From Atopobium sp. UBA6362 (GTDB lineage: Bacteria; Actinomycetota; Coriobacteriia; Coriobacteriales; Atopobiaceae): a DNA stretch of 8,061 nt. Made by a program: the position numbers and the translations under genes. Positions 1 to 4,718 of this stretch are shown here, piece by piece. The notes under the pieces are model-generated. The model had not been told where the DNA came from. It saw only the letters and a list, made by a program, of their open reading frames with translations, and made no database searches. Each line of letters starts with the position of its first letter. The stretch's first letter is position 1. The stretch is from the NCBI GenBank assembly GCA_002440065.1, contig DJRK01000154.1:5788-13848 (forward strand). The letters run 5' to 3'.

Positions 1-929
1 GGGGTGCGGAAGATGATCATCGGGTAGACGGGACGGGTCTCGTCGCCCTCCTCCGCGGCGGCCTTGATGTCGCAGATCTCGTCGAAGACCTCCTCGAGGA
101 GGTTGGCGAAGCGACGGTGGATGGAGGCGTGGGACTCGTTGTCGAAGCCGGCGACGAAGAAGTGCGGCTCATAGCCCATGCCCTCGAAGAACTCGGCGAG
201 CTCGGTGTCGGAGATGCGGGACAGGATCGTGGGGTTGGCGATCTTGTAGCCGTTGAGGTGCAGGATCGGCAGCACGATACCGTCGGTCTTGGGGTTCACG
301 AGCTTGTTGGACTGCCAAGAAGTGGCGAGCGGGCCGGTCTCGGACTCGCCGTCGCCCACCACGGCCACGGCCAGCAGGGACGGGTTGTCCATGACGGCGC
401 CGTAAGCGTGGGACAGGGTGTAGCCGAGCTCGCCGCCCTCGTGGATGGAGCCGGGGGTCTCGGGCGCGAAGTGCGAGGGGATGCCGCCGGGGTAGGAGAA
501 CTGGCGGAAGAACTTCTGCAGGCCGGCCTCGTCGTTCGTGATGTCCGGGCGGATCTCACGATAGGTGCCGTCGAGCAGGGACTGGGAGGTGCCGGCGGGG
601 CCGCCGTGACCAGGGCCCATGAGGAAGACGGCGTTCTGGCTGTGGTCGGCGATGAGGCGGTTGACGTGGCCAAAGAGGAAGTTCACGCCCGGGGTGGTGC
701 CCCAGTGGCCAACGAGGCGGTGCTTGACGTCGGCGCGGCCGAAGTCACGCTTCTCGCCGGTCTTCTCGTCAACGAAGTCCTTCTTCATCAGCGGGTTGGA
801 GCGAAGGTAGATCTGGCCGACGGAGAGGTAGTTGGCGGCGCGCCAATACTTCTCGACGCCCTCGAGCTCCTCCTCGGGAACGGCGTGGTCGAGCTTCTGC
901 CACGGGGTGCCAATAACGGGCTGTGCCAT
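1..929 (-). CDS. xfp: Phosphoketolase, N-terminal part (3' end outside window)
   Basis: Thiamine-diphosphate-dependent phosphoketolase. It cleaves xylulose 5-phosphate (and in many members fructose 6-phosphate) with phosphate to acetyl phosphate plus glyceraldehyde 3-phosphate (or erythrose 4-phosphate), a cytosolic step of heterofermentative or bifid-type sugar catabolism. The window holds 309 complete codons, under half of the roughly 800-residue family length. Visible marks are the N-terminal GTPWQKLD and YWRAANYLSVGQIYL segments (about residues 7-42), GHWGTTPG (74-81), GPGHGGP (105-111), the HEGGELGY segment (163-170) and the cofactor motif GDGESETGP (192-200) followed by HLNGYKIANPT (224-234). 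The ATG at 929 is preceded by AAGGAGGA at 937-944 with a 7-base gap, which settles the start. The gene appears to have its own promoter and operator region upstream. The identification is very secure; choosing between single- and dual-substrate enzymes is not possible here. Confidence 0.97.
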   Translation of the reverse strand, partial: MAQPVIGTPWQKLDHAVPEEELEGVEKYWRAANYLSVGQIYLRSNPLMKKDFVDEKTGEKRDFGRADVKHRLVGHWGTTPGVNFLFGHVNRLIADHSQNAVFLMGPGHGGPAGTSQSLLDGTYREIRPDITNDEAGLQKFFRQFSYPGGIPSHFAPETPGSIHEGGELGYTLSHAYGAVMDNPSLLAVAVVGDGESETGPLATSWQSNKLVNPKTDGIVLPILHLNGYKIANPTILSRISDTELAEFFEGMGYEPHFFVAGFDNESHASIHRRFANLLEEVFDEICDIKAAAEEGDETRPVYPMIIFRT

Positions 930-1000
930 GCTTTGGTCCTCCTTGATTTGCTGTGCGCCGCGACCGGAATGTTGCGGCGCCATTTCTTGAGCCGTTTTGG

Positions 1001-1057
1001 AGTATATAGGGGTAAAACGGTTTACTTTCCGAGAATCGGTAGGTAATTCGTTTTACC
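1001..1057 (-). promoter_or_regulatory. Phosphoketolase promoter with two LacI-type operators
   Basis: Reading the minus strand, a -10-like TATACT lies at 1006-1001, placing the start of transcription about 65 bases before the phosphoketolase ATG. No good -35 is visible at 17-18 bp. Two 16-bp imperfect palindromes with a central CG, the usual form of LacI/GalR-family operators, lie at 1011-1026 (GGTAAAACGGTTTACT on the plus strand) and 1042-1057 (GGTAAAACGAATTACC on the minus strand). Their centres are 31 bp apart, close to three helical turns. The first fills the -10/-35 spacer, a position expected to give repression. A small CCGA-GAA-TCGG hairpin (1029-1039) lies between them. The operators are seen directly; the regulator is unknown. 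The LacI-family gene at the right end of the window is only one possibility. Confidence 0.6.
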
Positions 1058-1067
1058 TCTAATTTTC

Positions 1068-1382
1068 TTATGAACGTTCGTTCATAACTAGTTCTAGGCG
1101 TGCCATGGTAGGCCGAATGATGATGCCGTCAGGGGGCGTGCTGGCCGCAATCCTGCACATCTCTGTGACTCGTGCGAGGTCCACCGAGTAGCCAGCTAGT
1201 TGAGTATTATATATCCGCATGTAGATTGAGTGCCCGGATTCCCCAAACCCCGTCTCTACCCAGCAAGCCCCTTGCGAGTCACAGAGATGTTCAAACTTCT
1301 CCTCGACCCCGCCCAAAAGCGGGCCGTTCGGCACAATATCGCCGCCGCTGAGGATCTCAATACCGTCAGAATCGGCATGCAT
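1068..1382 (-). CDS. Hypothetical 104-residue ORF, doubtful
   Basis: An open frame of 104 codons that I do not recognise. It has a soluble-looking composition, with acidic and glycine-rich N-terminal residues (MHADSDGIEILSGGD), three cysteines (residues 33, 40 and 76) and a C-terminal segment RIAASTPPDGIIIRPTMARL. No signal peptide or membrane segment is seen. The only in-frame ATG at the 5' end, at 1382, has no ribosome binding site at a useful distance: a GGGG abuts it directly. The frame is closed upstream by TAG at 1413-1415. The body contains a perfect 16-bp inverted repeat and its last codons coincide with an 18-bp palindrome, both more typical of non-coding DNA. It may be a gene remnant, a real small gene with weak initiation, or chance. 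Confidence 0.3.
   Translation of the reverse strand: MHADSDGIEILSGGDIVPNGPLLGGVEEKFEHLCDSQGACWVETGFGESGHSIYMRIYNTQLAGYSVDLARVTEMCRIAASTPPDGIIIRPTMARLELVMNERS
1069..1086. promoter_or_regulatory. 18-bp palindrome, TetR-type operator candidate
   Basis: TATGAACGTTCGTTCATA has perfect 8-bp arms around a central TT. TGAACG-nn-CGTTCA is a common form of TetR-family operator. It lies about 140 bp upstream of the phosphoketolase start and overlaps the last codons of the doubtful ORF at 1068-1382. It could be a distal operator for phosphoketolase or a relic of another regulated gene. No TetR gene is in the window. Confidence 0.4.
1157..1290. repeat. Perfect 16-bp inverted repeat with 102-bp loop
   Basis: ACATCTCTGTGACTCG at 1157-1172 is the exact reverse complement of CGAGTCACAGAGATGT at 1275-1290. 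Sixteen perfect pairs this close together are very unlikely by chance. The loop (1173-1274) shows no gene other than the doubtful ORF. It could be a structured RNA stem, the ends of a small mobile or invertible segment, or a relic of a local inverted duplication. Confidence 0.6.
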
Positions 1383-1620
1383 CCCCAGCGAATCTGAGCA
1401 ATGTGTAAATAGCTAGACCCCTTGCTCCGCGCTCGCTTGTACCCCGCTTAAGCCCAGCCGTAGGCAAAACTTGCCCGCGTATCAGGATTCTTCTGCTCGA
1501 ATCATATCTATCCAGATTTAGCGGGCCTGAGATAGCCTAGAATCCAAAATGGCAGCTCGAAAGCCGCCGACCGCTCTGTAATGCGCTCATAGGGGACGAA
1601 AGCGGTCCTTGAAACCAAAG
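1383..1620. other. Intergenic stretch without a recognisable gene
   Basis: No convincing coding frame is seen on either strand. The only structure noticed is a 7-bp inverted repeat, GACCGCT at 1569-1575 and AGCGGTC at 1601-1607, which has no U-rich tail and is therefore a poor terminator. The conserved tandem unit starts directly after, at 1621. Confidence 0.5.
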
Positions 1621-1687
1621 TGGGGAACGCGGCCCGCAAGGGGCCTCATCCCCCATAAACTCGCCCGTTCGCGCAGGACCATTCGGG

Positions 1688-1693
1688 TACAAT
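1688..1693 (+). promoter_or_regulatory. -10 box of antitoxin RNA 1
   Basis: TACAAT lies in a block conserved between the two tandem units and points towards the shared hairpin, so RNA would start near 1700. The -35 is weak (CCGTTC at 17 bp). The identical sequence in copy 2 supports function, as do the roughly 65 almost invariant bases upstream. Confidence 0.5.
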
Positions 1694-1699
1694 GGGTAG

Positions 1700-1788
1700 C
1701 GACAGGGGCAAAGACCCTCCTGTTGATAAGCTGATATGTGGGCTAGCCCACAGGGAACAGCCGTCTTGCAGGGCGGCTGTTCCCGTTT
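1700..1788 (+). ncRNA. Candidate antitoxin RNA 1 (type I, about 90 nt)
   Basis: Predicted small RNA converging on the peptide gene at 1812-1898 and ending at the hairpin 1753-1784. It shows a 5' stem region with ACAGGGG facing CCCTCCTGT, a perfect 14-bp palindrome GTGGGCTAGCCCAC (1738-1751) and a GC-rich 11-bp terminator stem. Bases 1714-1720 (ACCCTCC) are the complement of GGAGGGT in the toxin ribosome binding site (plus-strand 1903-1909), and GGGAAC at 1753-1758 matches plus-strand 1899-1904. The RNA can therefore pair with the toxin message both through the shared 3' hairpin and at its ribosome binding site, as RNAII does with RNAI in the fst/par locus of pAD1. The 5' end is inferred from the -10 box, and no open frame with a ribosome binding site lies inside it. 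Confidence 0.6.
1753..1788. terminator. Shared hairpin between toxin 1 and antitoxin RNA 1
   Basis: GGGAACAGCCG at 1753-1763 pairs perfectly with CGGCTGTTCCC at 1774-1784 around a 10-base loop. On the plus strand it is followed by only GTTT, so it is a modest intrinsic terminator for the small RNA. On the minus strand no U-run follows, but the GTGGGCTAGCCCAC palindrome comes next. Placement between convergent transcripts suggests a bidirectional terminator. Confidence 0.65.
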
Positions 1789-1811
1789 AACGCGGGCTCG
1801 CCCACCAATCC

Positions 1812-1898
1812 TTACCGGCGCCTATCGAGCAGGCGCCAGATAATGCGCAGTGCCAAGAAGACCGACAAAGCCAGGAAAAACTCGGTGAGCTCGTCCAT
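1812..1898 (-). CDS. Small hydrophobic peptide 1, candidate type I toxin (28 aa)
   Basis: A 28-codon gene starting MDELTEFFLALS and ending WRLLDRRR. It has a short acidic N-terminus (D2, E3, E6), one hydrophobic helix of about 17 residues (7-24) and a basic tail (R26-R28), as expected of a membrane-inserting type I toxin. The ATG at 1898 has a strong ribosome binding site, GGAGGG at 1904-1909, with a 5-base gap. A good promoter lies about 50 bases further upstream. The stop is TAA at 1812-1814, followed by the hairpin shared with the convergent RNA. Peptide 2 at 2309-2395 is identical at 18 of 28 positions including the whole MDELT start. Architecture, not sequence identity to a known family, supports the toxin call. 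It resembles Fst and TxpA-type peptides in size and layout. An alternative is a small membrane protein of other function. Confidence 0.75.
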   Translation of the reverse strand: MDELTEFFLALSVFLALRIIWRLLDRRR

Positions 1899-1907
1899 GG
1901 GAACCCT

Positions 1908-2016
1908 CCAATCTTCCTGCGGGGACTCGGAGGGCGCCGCCTGTAGCTAGAACAACTGTACCATCCATGCATGGGCTACGTCAAGCCTCGGAGCAGCGTT
2001 TCCGCAGGTAGATTGG
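1908..2016. promoter_or_regulatory. Inverted 15-mers flanking the toxin 1 promoter
   Basis: CCAATCTTCCTGCGG (1908-1922) lies in the toxin leader, overlapping its ribosome binding site. CCGCAGGTAGATTGG (2002-2016) lies upstream of the -35. They are reverse complements with one mismatch, 79 bp apart. Copy 2 has the same pair with the same 79-bp gap. Options are two operator sites looping over the promoter, or a longer transcript from further upstream whose 5' end would base-pair with and mask the ribosome binding site. Confidence 0.55.
1955..1984 (-). promoter_or_regulatory. Toxin 1 promoter
   Basis: Reading the minus strand, TTGACG (1984-1979) and TACAGT (1960-1955) are 18 bp apart, a good housekeeping sigma-factor promoter. 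It gives a start near 1948 and a leader of about 50 bases before the ATG. The same elements at the same spacing occur in copy 2 although the spacer sequences differ, which supports function. Confidence 0.75.
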
Positions 2017-2186
2017 CTTATTTTGAAGCAATTCTAACGAAGGCATGGTAAGGGCCTCAGCCGCCCATGCCACGGACCGGGACCATGGGCCGCGGCGCGC
2101 ACGGGGGCCGAGAACAGGATGGGGAACGCGGCCCGCGAGGGGCCGCATCCCCCATAAACTCGCCCGTTCGCGCAGGACCATTCGGG

Positions 2187-2192
2187 TACAAT
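2187..2192 (+). promoter_or_regulatory. -10 box of antitoxin RNA 2
   Basis: TACAAT in the same context as in copy 1, predicting a start near 2199. The upstream -35 is equally weak. About 65 bp upstream are conserved with copy 1, including a GC-rich stem (GCGGCCC with GGGCCGC near 2127-2146) that is better paired here than in copy 1. Confidence 0.5.
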
Positions 2193-2198
2193 GGGTAG

Positions 2199-2287
2199 CG
2201 ACAGGGGCAAAGACCCTCCTGTTTGATAGTTGCTATGTGGGCTAGCCCACAGGGAACAGCCGTCTGGCAGGGCGGCTGTTCCCGTTT
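2199..2287 (+). ncRNA. Candidate antitoxin RNA 2 (type I, about 90 nt)
   Basis: Equivalent of antitoxin RNA 1, with only a few base differences near 2221-2234 and one in the terminator loop (2266). It keeps ACCCTCC at 2213-2219, complementary to the ribosome binding sites of both peptide genes, the GTGGGCTAGCCCAC palindrome (2237-2250) and the 11-bp terminal stem. Because the pairing segments are identical in both copies, each RNA could in principle act on either toxin message. Ends are inferred from the -10 box and the hairpin. Confidence 0.6.
2252..2287. terminator. Shared hairpin between toxin 2 and antitoxin RNA 2
   Basis: GGGAACAGCCG at 2252-2262 pairs with CGGCTGTTCCC at 2273-2283; GTTT follows on the plus strand. 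The stem is identical to copy 1 and only a loop base differs, which indicates selection on the structure. Confidence 0.65.
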
Positions 2288-2308
2288 AACGCGGGCTCGC
2301 CCACCGTT

Positions 2309-2395
2309 TTACCGGCGCCCAGAGAGCAGGCGCAGGATGATTAGCAGTGCCAAGACGTTCGACAATGCGAAGAGCAGCACGGTGAGCTCGTCCAT
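2309..2395 (-). CDS. Small hydrophobic peptide 2, candidate type I toxin (28 aa)
   Basis: A 28-codon gene starting MDELTVLLFALS and ending LRLLSGRR. It has the same length and plan as peptide 1: acidic N-terminus, a hydrophobic helix over residues 6-24 (L/A/I/V-rich with N13 in the middle) and a basic end (R27, R28). The ATG at 2395 has GGAGGG at 2401-2406 with a 5-base gap, and stop TAA is at 2309-2311. It lies about 200 bp downstream of the broken ribokinase gene on the same strand but has its own promoter. Differences from peptide 1 are mostly hydrophobic-for-hydrophobic, plus loss of R18, W21, D25 and R26, so the tail is less charged. Function as a toxin is inferred from locus architecture. 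The peptide is well below the size cut-off of most gene callers. Confidence 0.75.
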   Translation of the reverse strand: MDELTVLLFALSNVLALLIILRLLSGRR

Positions 2396-2404
2396 GGGAA
2401 CCCT

Positions 2405-2513
2405 CCAATCTTCCTGCGGGGACTCGGAGGGCGCCGTCTGTAGCTAGAACAACTGTACCGTCTATGCGTGGGCCCAGTCAAGCCATGAAACAACGTTTCC
2501 GCAGGTAGATTGG
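2405..2513. promoter_or_regulatory. Inverted 15-mers flanking the toxin 2 promoter
   Basis: CCAATCTTCCTGCGG (2405-2419) and CCGCAGGTAGATTGG (2499-2513) repeat the arrangement of copy 1 exactly, including the single mismatch and the 79-bp gap. Confidence 0.55.
2452..2481 (-). promoter_or_regulatory. Toxin 2 promoter
   Basis: Reading the minus strand, TTGACT (2481-2476) and TACAGT (2457-2452) are 18 bp apart. The predicted start is near 2445, giving a leader of about 50 bases. Confidence 0.75.
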
Positions 2514-2595
2514 TTAACGATGCGATTTTAACCAGCTAGAGGTCAGAAGCTCAAAAGAGGTCGAGAGCGCAAAAGTCACGCCCGAATCAGCAGCG

Positions 2596-3579
2596 TCACG
2601 CGTCGCAAACCTCCGCCGCCCAGGGAATACTCGGCGCCGCGCCCGCTCGCGAGACCGCAATTGCGCTTGCCCGCGCGGCGACCTTCAGCGACGCCTCGAC
2701 TCGCGCCCGCAGCTCCTCAGCGCCATCGCCCGCGCAAGCCGCCCGATCTCGCCGCAGCTCTTCAGCGCCGTCGCACGCGCACGCCTCCCGACCCCACCGC
2801 AACCACTCCGCCAAGAAATCCCCCTCGAACGTATCCCCCGCCGCAGTCGTGTCCACCACCGCACCGCCAGGAACCGGCATCGCCGCCACCGTTGCCCGCA
2901 CATCGCCAAACCGAGCCGCAGCCCCGCGCTCCCCCAACGTAAGCACCACGTTCATCCGCGGCCACCGCCGCGCGAGCGCATCCAGGATCCGCTCCGGCTC
3001 GCTCTCCCCCGTAATCTACTCTCCCTCGACCTCGTTCACAAACATCAGCCACACGAGGCCGAGGTCGCACTCAGCGATCCGTTCGTCAAACGGGCTCGGG
3101 TTCAGCACCACGCGCATCCCTCGCCGAGCCCCCAGCTCCACAATAGGCGCCAGCATGTTGACCTCGTTCTGCACCACAAGCACGTCCCCGGACCCAAAAC
3201 CCCGCAGCGCCCGCTCCACATACCCGCGGTTCACCTGCCTATTTGCACCCCCGTACAGGATGATCGAGTTCTGCCCACACTCGTCAACCTGGATGATGGT
3301 GTGTCCGCTGCGGCCAGGTACCCGCTCCACGCGAGAAACGTCCACCCCAGACTCGCCGAGCGTGCCAAGAAGCACATCTCCGTCTTCCCCCACGAGCCCC
3401 GCATGGCAAACATCAGCCCCAGCGCGAGCGAGCGCAATCGATTGGTTGAGCCCCTTGCCACCGCAATGTAGCTGCAGCTCGTTTGAATCAATCGTCTCCC
3501 CAGCCCGCACGATACGCTCAACTCGATACACATAATCCAAGTTCAACGATCCAAAGCTCAGGACCCGAGGCTCGCTCAT
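2596..3579 (-). pseudogene. Ribokinase-like sugar kinase, interrupted by in-frame amber
   Basis: PfkB/ribokinase-family carbohydrate kinase, which phosphorylates a sugar or nucleoside with ATP. The N-terminal part shows SLNLDYVYRVERIVRAGET (residues 11-29) and the substrate loop GGKGLNQ (40-46). NEVEGE (182-187) matches the family's NxxE region. Directly after it codon 188 is TAG (3016-3018), then the same frame continues ITGESEPERILDAL to the catalytic DTTAAGDTF (243-251) and a normal C-terminus, stop at 2596. A GAG-to-TAG change would explain it, since relatives often have an acidic residue here. The ATG at 3579 has GGAGGA at 3586-3591; an upstream in-frame start at 3627 lacks such a site. 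The truncated 187-residue product would lack the catalytic aspartate. A 15-residue duplication makes the full frame (328 codons) longer than the usual 300-310. A sequencing error at 3018 remains possible. Confidence 0.88.
2709..2781. repeat. 45-bp tandem duplication inside the ribokinase-like gene
   Basis: The 28-bp blocks at 2709-2736 and 2754-2781 are the same apart from three bases, at a period of 45 bp (15 codons). In protein they give two CDGAEELR / GDGAEELR segments in a row. The period keeps the frame, and the base differences show the duplication is not fresh. Confidence 0.75.
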
Positions 3580-3627
3580 GTGGACTCCTCCATCATCGAT
3601 TCCCGCTATACCAACCAACTCAAGCAC

Positions 3628-3663
3628 AAAGAAGGGCGCAAGTCATTGCGACCCACGCCCTTC
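3628..3663 (-). terminator. Likely terminator after the second secreted protein
   Basis: GAAGGGCG (3631-3638) pairs with CGCCCTTC (3656-3663). On the minus strand the stem is followed by TTTG. It lies about 30 bases past the stop at 3693 and before the ribokinase-like gene, so that gene probably has its own start of transcription, perhaps at the TGGTATAGC element (minus strand, 3613-3605). The loop is long and the U-run short. Confidence 0.5.
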
Positions 3664-3692
3664 AATAACGCCTGCCATGAATAATCTGAACC

Positions 3693-4652
3693 CTACTCAC
3701 CTGTCGCAGAATCCGGCACGACGCCGACCAAGTTCAACGTCACGTCGAACGTTGGCGCATCTGTGCCCGTATCGAGACCCGACATGTTTTGGCAGGCTTC
3801 CGTTGTTCCTTCCATCCACATGACGACCTTCAAATTGGTACCTGCATATCCGACACGCGCAAGCTTTGTCGGTTTTTCGGACGGCCGCACATACGATTCA
3901 CCCGACTTGGTCGCCGCCCAATGATTACCGTCTTTGTCTACATAATTACTTCCCGAGACATACGCGTACGTAGGGGTCATAGTCTTGGAAAGAGACGCAT
4001 CGTCCGAATCGACGCAACTCCAGCCCTCGGTCGGATTCGAATCGTTGCCATGACCCATCGGTTCAATAGGGGCATAAACGAGCTTGAGTTCGTCATCGAT
4101 CAAGAACCCGACACGCAAGCTACCCTTGATCTTGTTAAACCACTCCGCTGAAGCACCTGCCGAAGGCGTAATAACGAGAGCATTCTCATCTTCCGCGCCA
4201 TCAAGATATACGTCAGCCTCACCTGTCTGGGTGATGGTGTATAACGTGTAACTCGCTAGCGTGTAAGCATAAAACTCTTCAGTGCTACCCTTGAGCGAAT
4301 AATTTCCTTGAAGCGAATCCTCAATAGTCACCTTTTGATAGCCGCTCACGTCCGTGCCGTTCCATGATGCCGGAACAAACCAAGCAGATGCGTCGTTGGT
4401 GGAAGAGGGGCTAATCTCATGACCAGCAACCGTGGCCGAAGTTCGGTGATCGCCACCATCATGAATAGGGTCGCCGGCTTTGACGATTTGAAGCACCATA
4501 CCGTTGGCCTGAGCGCTGATTGAGCTCGATGTGGCGTCAACCTTAGTGTTGCTCACGAACCAAGCATAGGTTGCTGAGGCGAGGGCAAAACCAGCCATCA
4601 CAACCGAAAGGCTGGCGATGGCCAGTTGCCGCTTCATCTGCTTGATATTCAC
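3693..4652 (-). CDS. Secreted TasA/camelysin-like protein with SipW-type signal (second)
   Basis: A 319-residue exported protein. Residues 1-10 are basic (MNIKQMKRQL), 11-26 hydrophobic, and SATYAWFVSNTKVDAT (26-41) is the hallmark of SipW-dependent signal peptides, as in the TasA/CalY family. Cleavage is expected near the end of the hydrophobic stretch. The rest is Ser/Thr/Gly/Asp-rich, beta-type sequence ending in LKVVMWMEGTTEAC and a TFDVTLNLVGV strand, similar in layout to the C-terminus of the neighbour at 4719-5525. C213 and C287 could form a disulphide. A GTG start at 4652 is favoured by AGGGGGTGA at 4659-4667 with a 6-base gap. It lies 66 bp downstream of its paralogue, past a strong terminator, so expression probably depends on read-through. 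Family members form biofilm fibres or surface structures; the role here is inferred. Its base composition is more AT-rich than flanking genes. Confidence 0.85.
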   Translation of the reverse strand: MNIKQMKRQLAIASLSVVMAGFALASATYAWFVSNTKVDATSSSISAQANGMVLQIVKAGDPIHDGGDHRTSATVAGHEISPSSTNDASAWFVPASWNGTDVSGYQKVTIEDSLQGNYSLKGSTEEFYAYTLASYTLYTITQTGEADVYLDGAEDENALVITPSAGASAEWFNKIKGSLRVGFLIDDELKLVYAPIEPMGHGNDSNPTEGWSCVDSDDASLSKTMTPTYAYVSGSNYVDKDGNHWAATKSGESYVRPSEKPTKLARVGYAGTNLKVVMWMEGTTEACQNMSGLDTGTDAPTFDVTLNLVGVVPDSATGE

Positions 4653-4676
4653 TACTGGTCACCCCCTCTCGAGATG

Positions 4677-4703
4677 AAAAAGGCGGGGGATCGCTCCCCC
4701 GCC
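4677..4703 (-). terminator. Strong intrinsic terminator between the two secreted-protein genes
   Basis: GGCGGGGGA (4682-4690) pairs with TCCCCCGCC (4695-4703) around a 4-base loop, and on the minus strand TTTTT follows (4681-4677). It sits 15 bp after the stop of the upstream gene and immediately before the ribosome binding site of the next, so it may set unequal amounts of the two proteins. Confidence 0.9.
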
Positions 4704-4718
4704 CCACAATTCAAACAA

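Larger units (their letters stand above)
1621..2016. repeat. Tandem toxin-antitoxin unit, copy 1
   Basis: A stretch of about 396 bp repeated at 2120-2513 (offset 499 at the left end, 497 at the right). From left to right it holds a conserved GC-rich stem region (about 1622-1653), a plus-strand small-RNA promoter, the small RNA with its hairpin, a 28-codon minus-strand peptide gene, that gene's leader and promoter, and a conserved upstream block CGTTTCCGCAGGTAGATTGG (1997-2016). The first 100 bases differ from copy 2 at only about two positions. The 103 bp between the copies (2017-2119) are not repeated and hold only a 7-bp inverted repeat, GGCATGG at 2042-2048 with CCATGCC at 2065-2071. Confidence 0.9.
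2120..2513. repeat. Tandem toxin-antitoxin unit, copy 2
   Basis: Second copy of the unit at 1621-2016, in the same orientation. Promoters, leader, ribosome binding site, small-RNA region and hairpin are almost unchanged. The peptide-coding segment is the most diverged part, and two bases fewer lie between hairpin and peptide start. Substitutions and a loss of two bases show that the copies are not a very recent duplication. Confidence 0.9.

Noticed and set aside
117..1046. Long plus-strand open frame opposite phosphoketolase
   Set aside because: Antisense shadow of a high-GC gene; no ribosome binding site and low-complexity valine/glycine-rich product, while the minus strand encodes clear phosphoketolase.
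1787..1972. 61-codon minus-strand frame over toxin 1
   Set aside because: A different frame from the 28-codon peptide, without its own ribosome binding site; Ser/Arg/Pro-rich product, and not conserved in copy 2.
1621..2513. Tandem repeat as a CRISPR array or insertion sequence
   Set aside because: Only two long units with internal genes and promoters; no short regular repeats with spacers, no transposase and no terminal inverted repeats.
2849..3535. 228-codon plus-strand frame opposite the ribokinase-like gene
   Set aside because: Ser/Thr/Pro/Arg-rich antisense shadow of a high-GC coding region; no ribosome binding site or recognisable motif.
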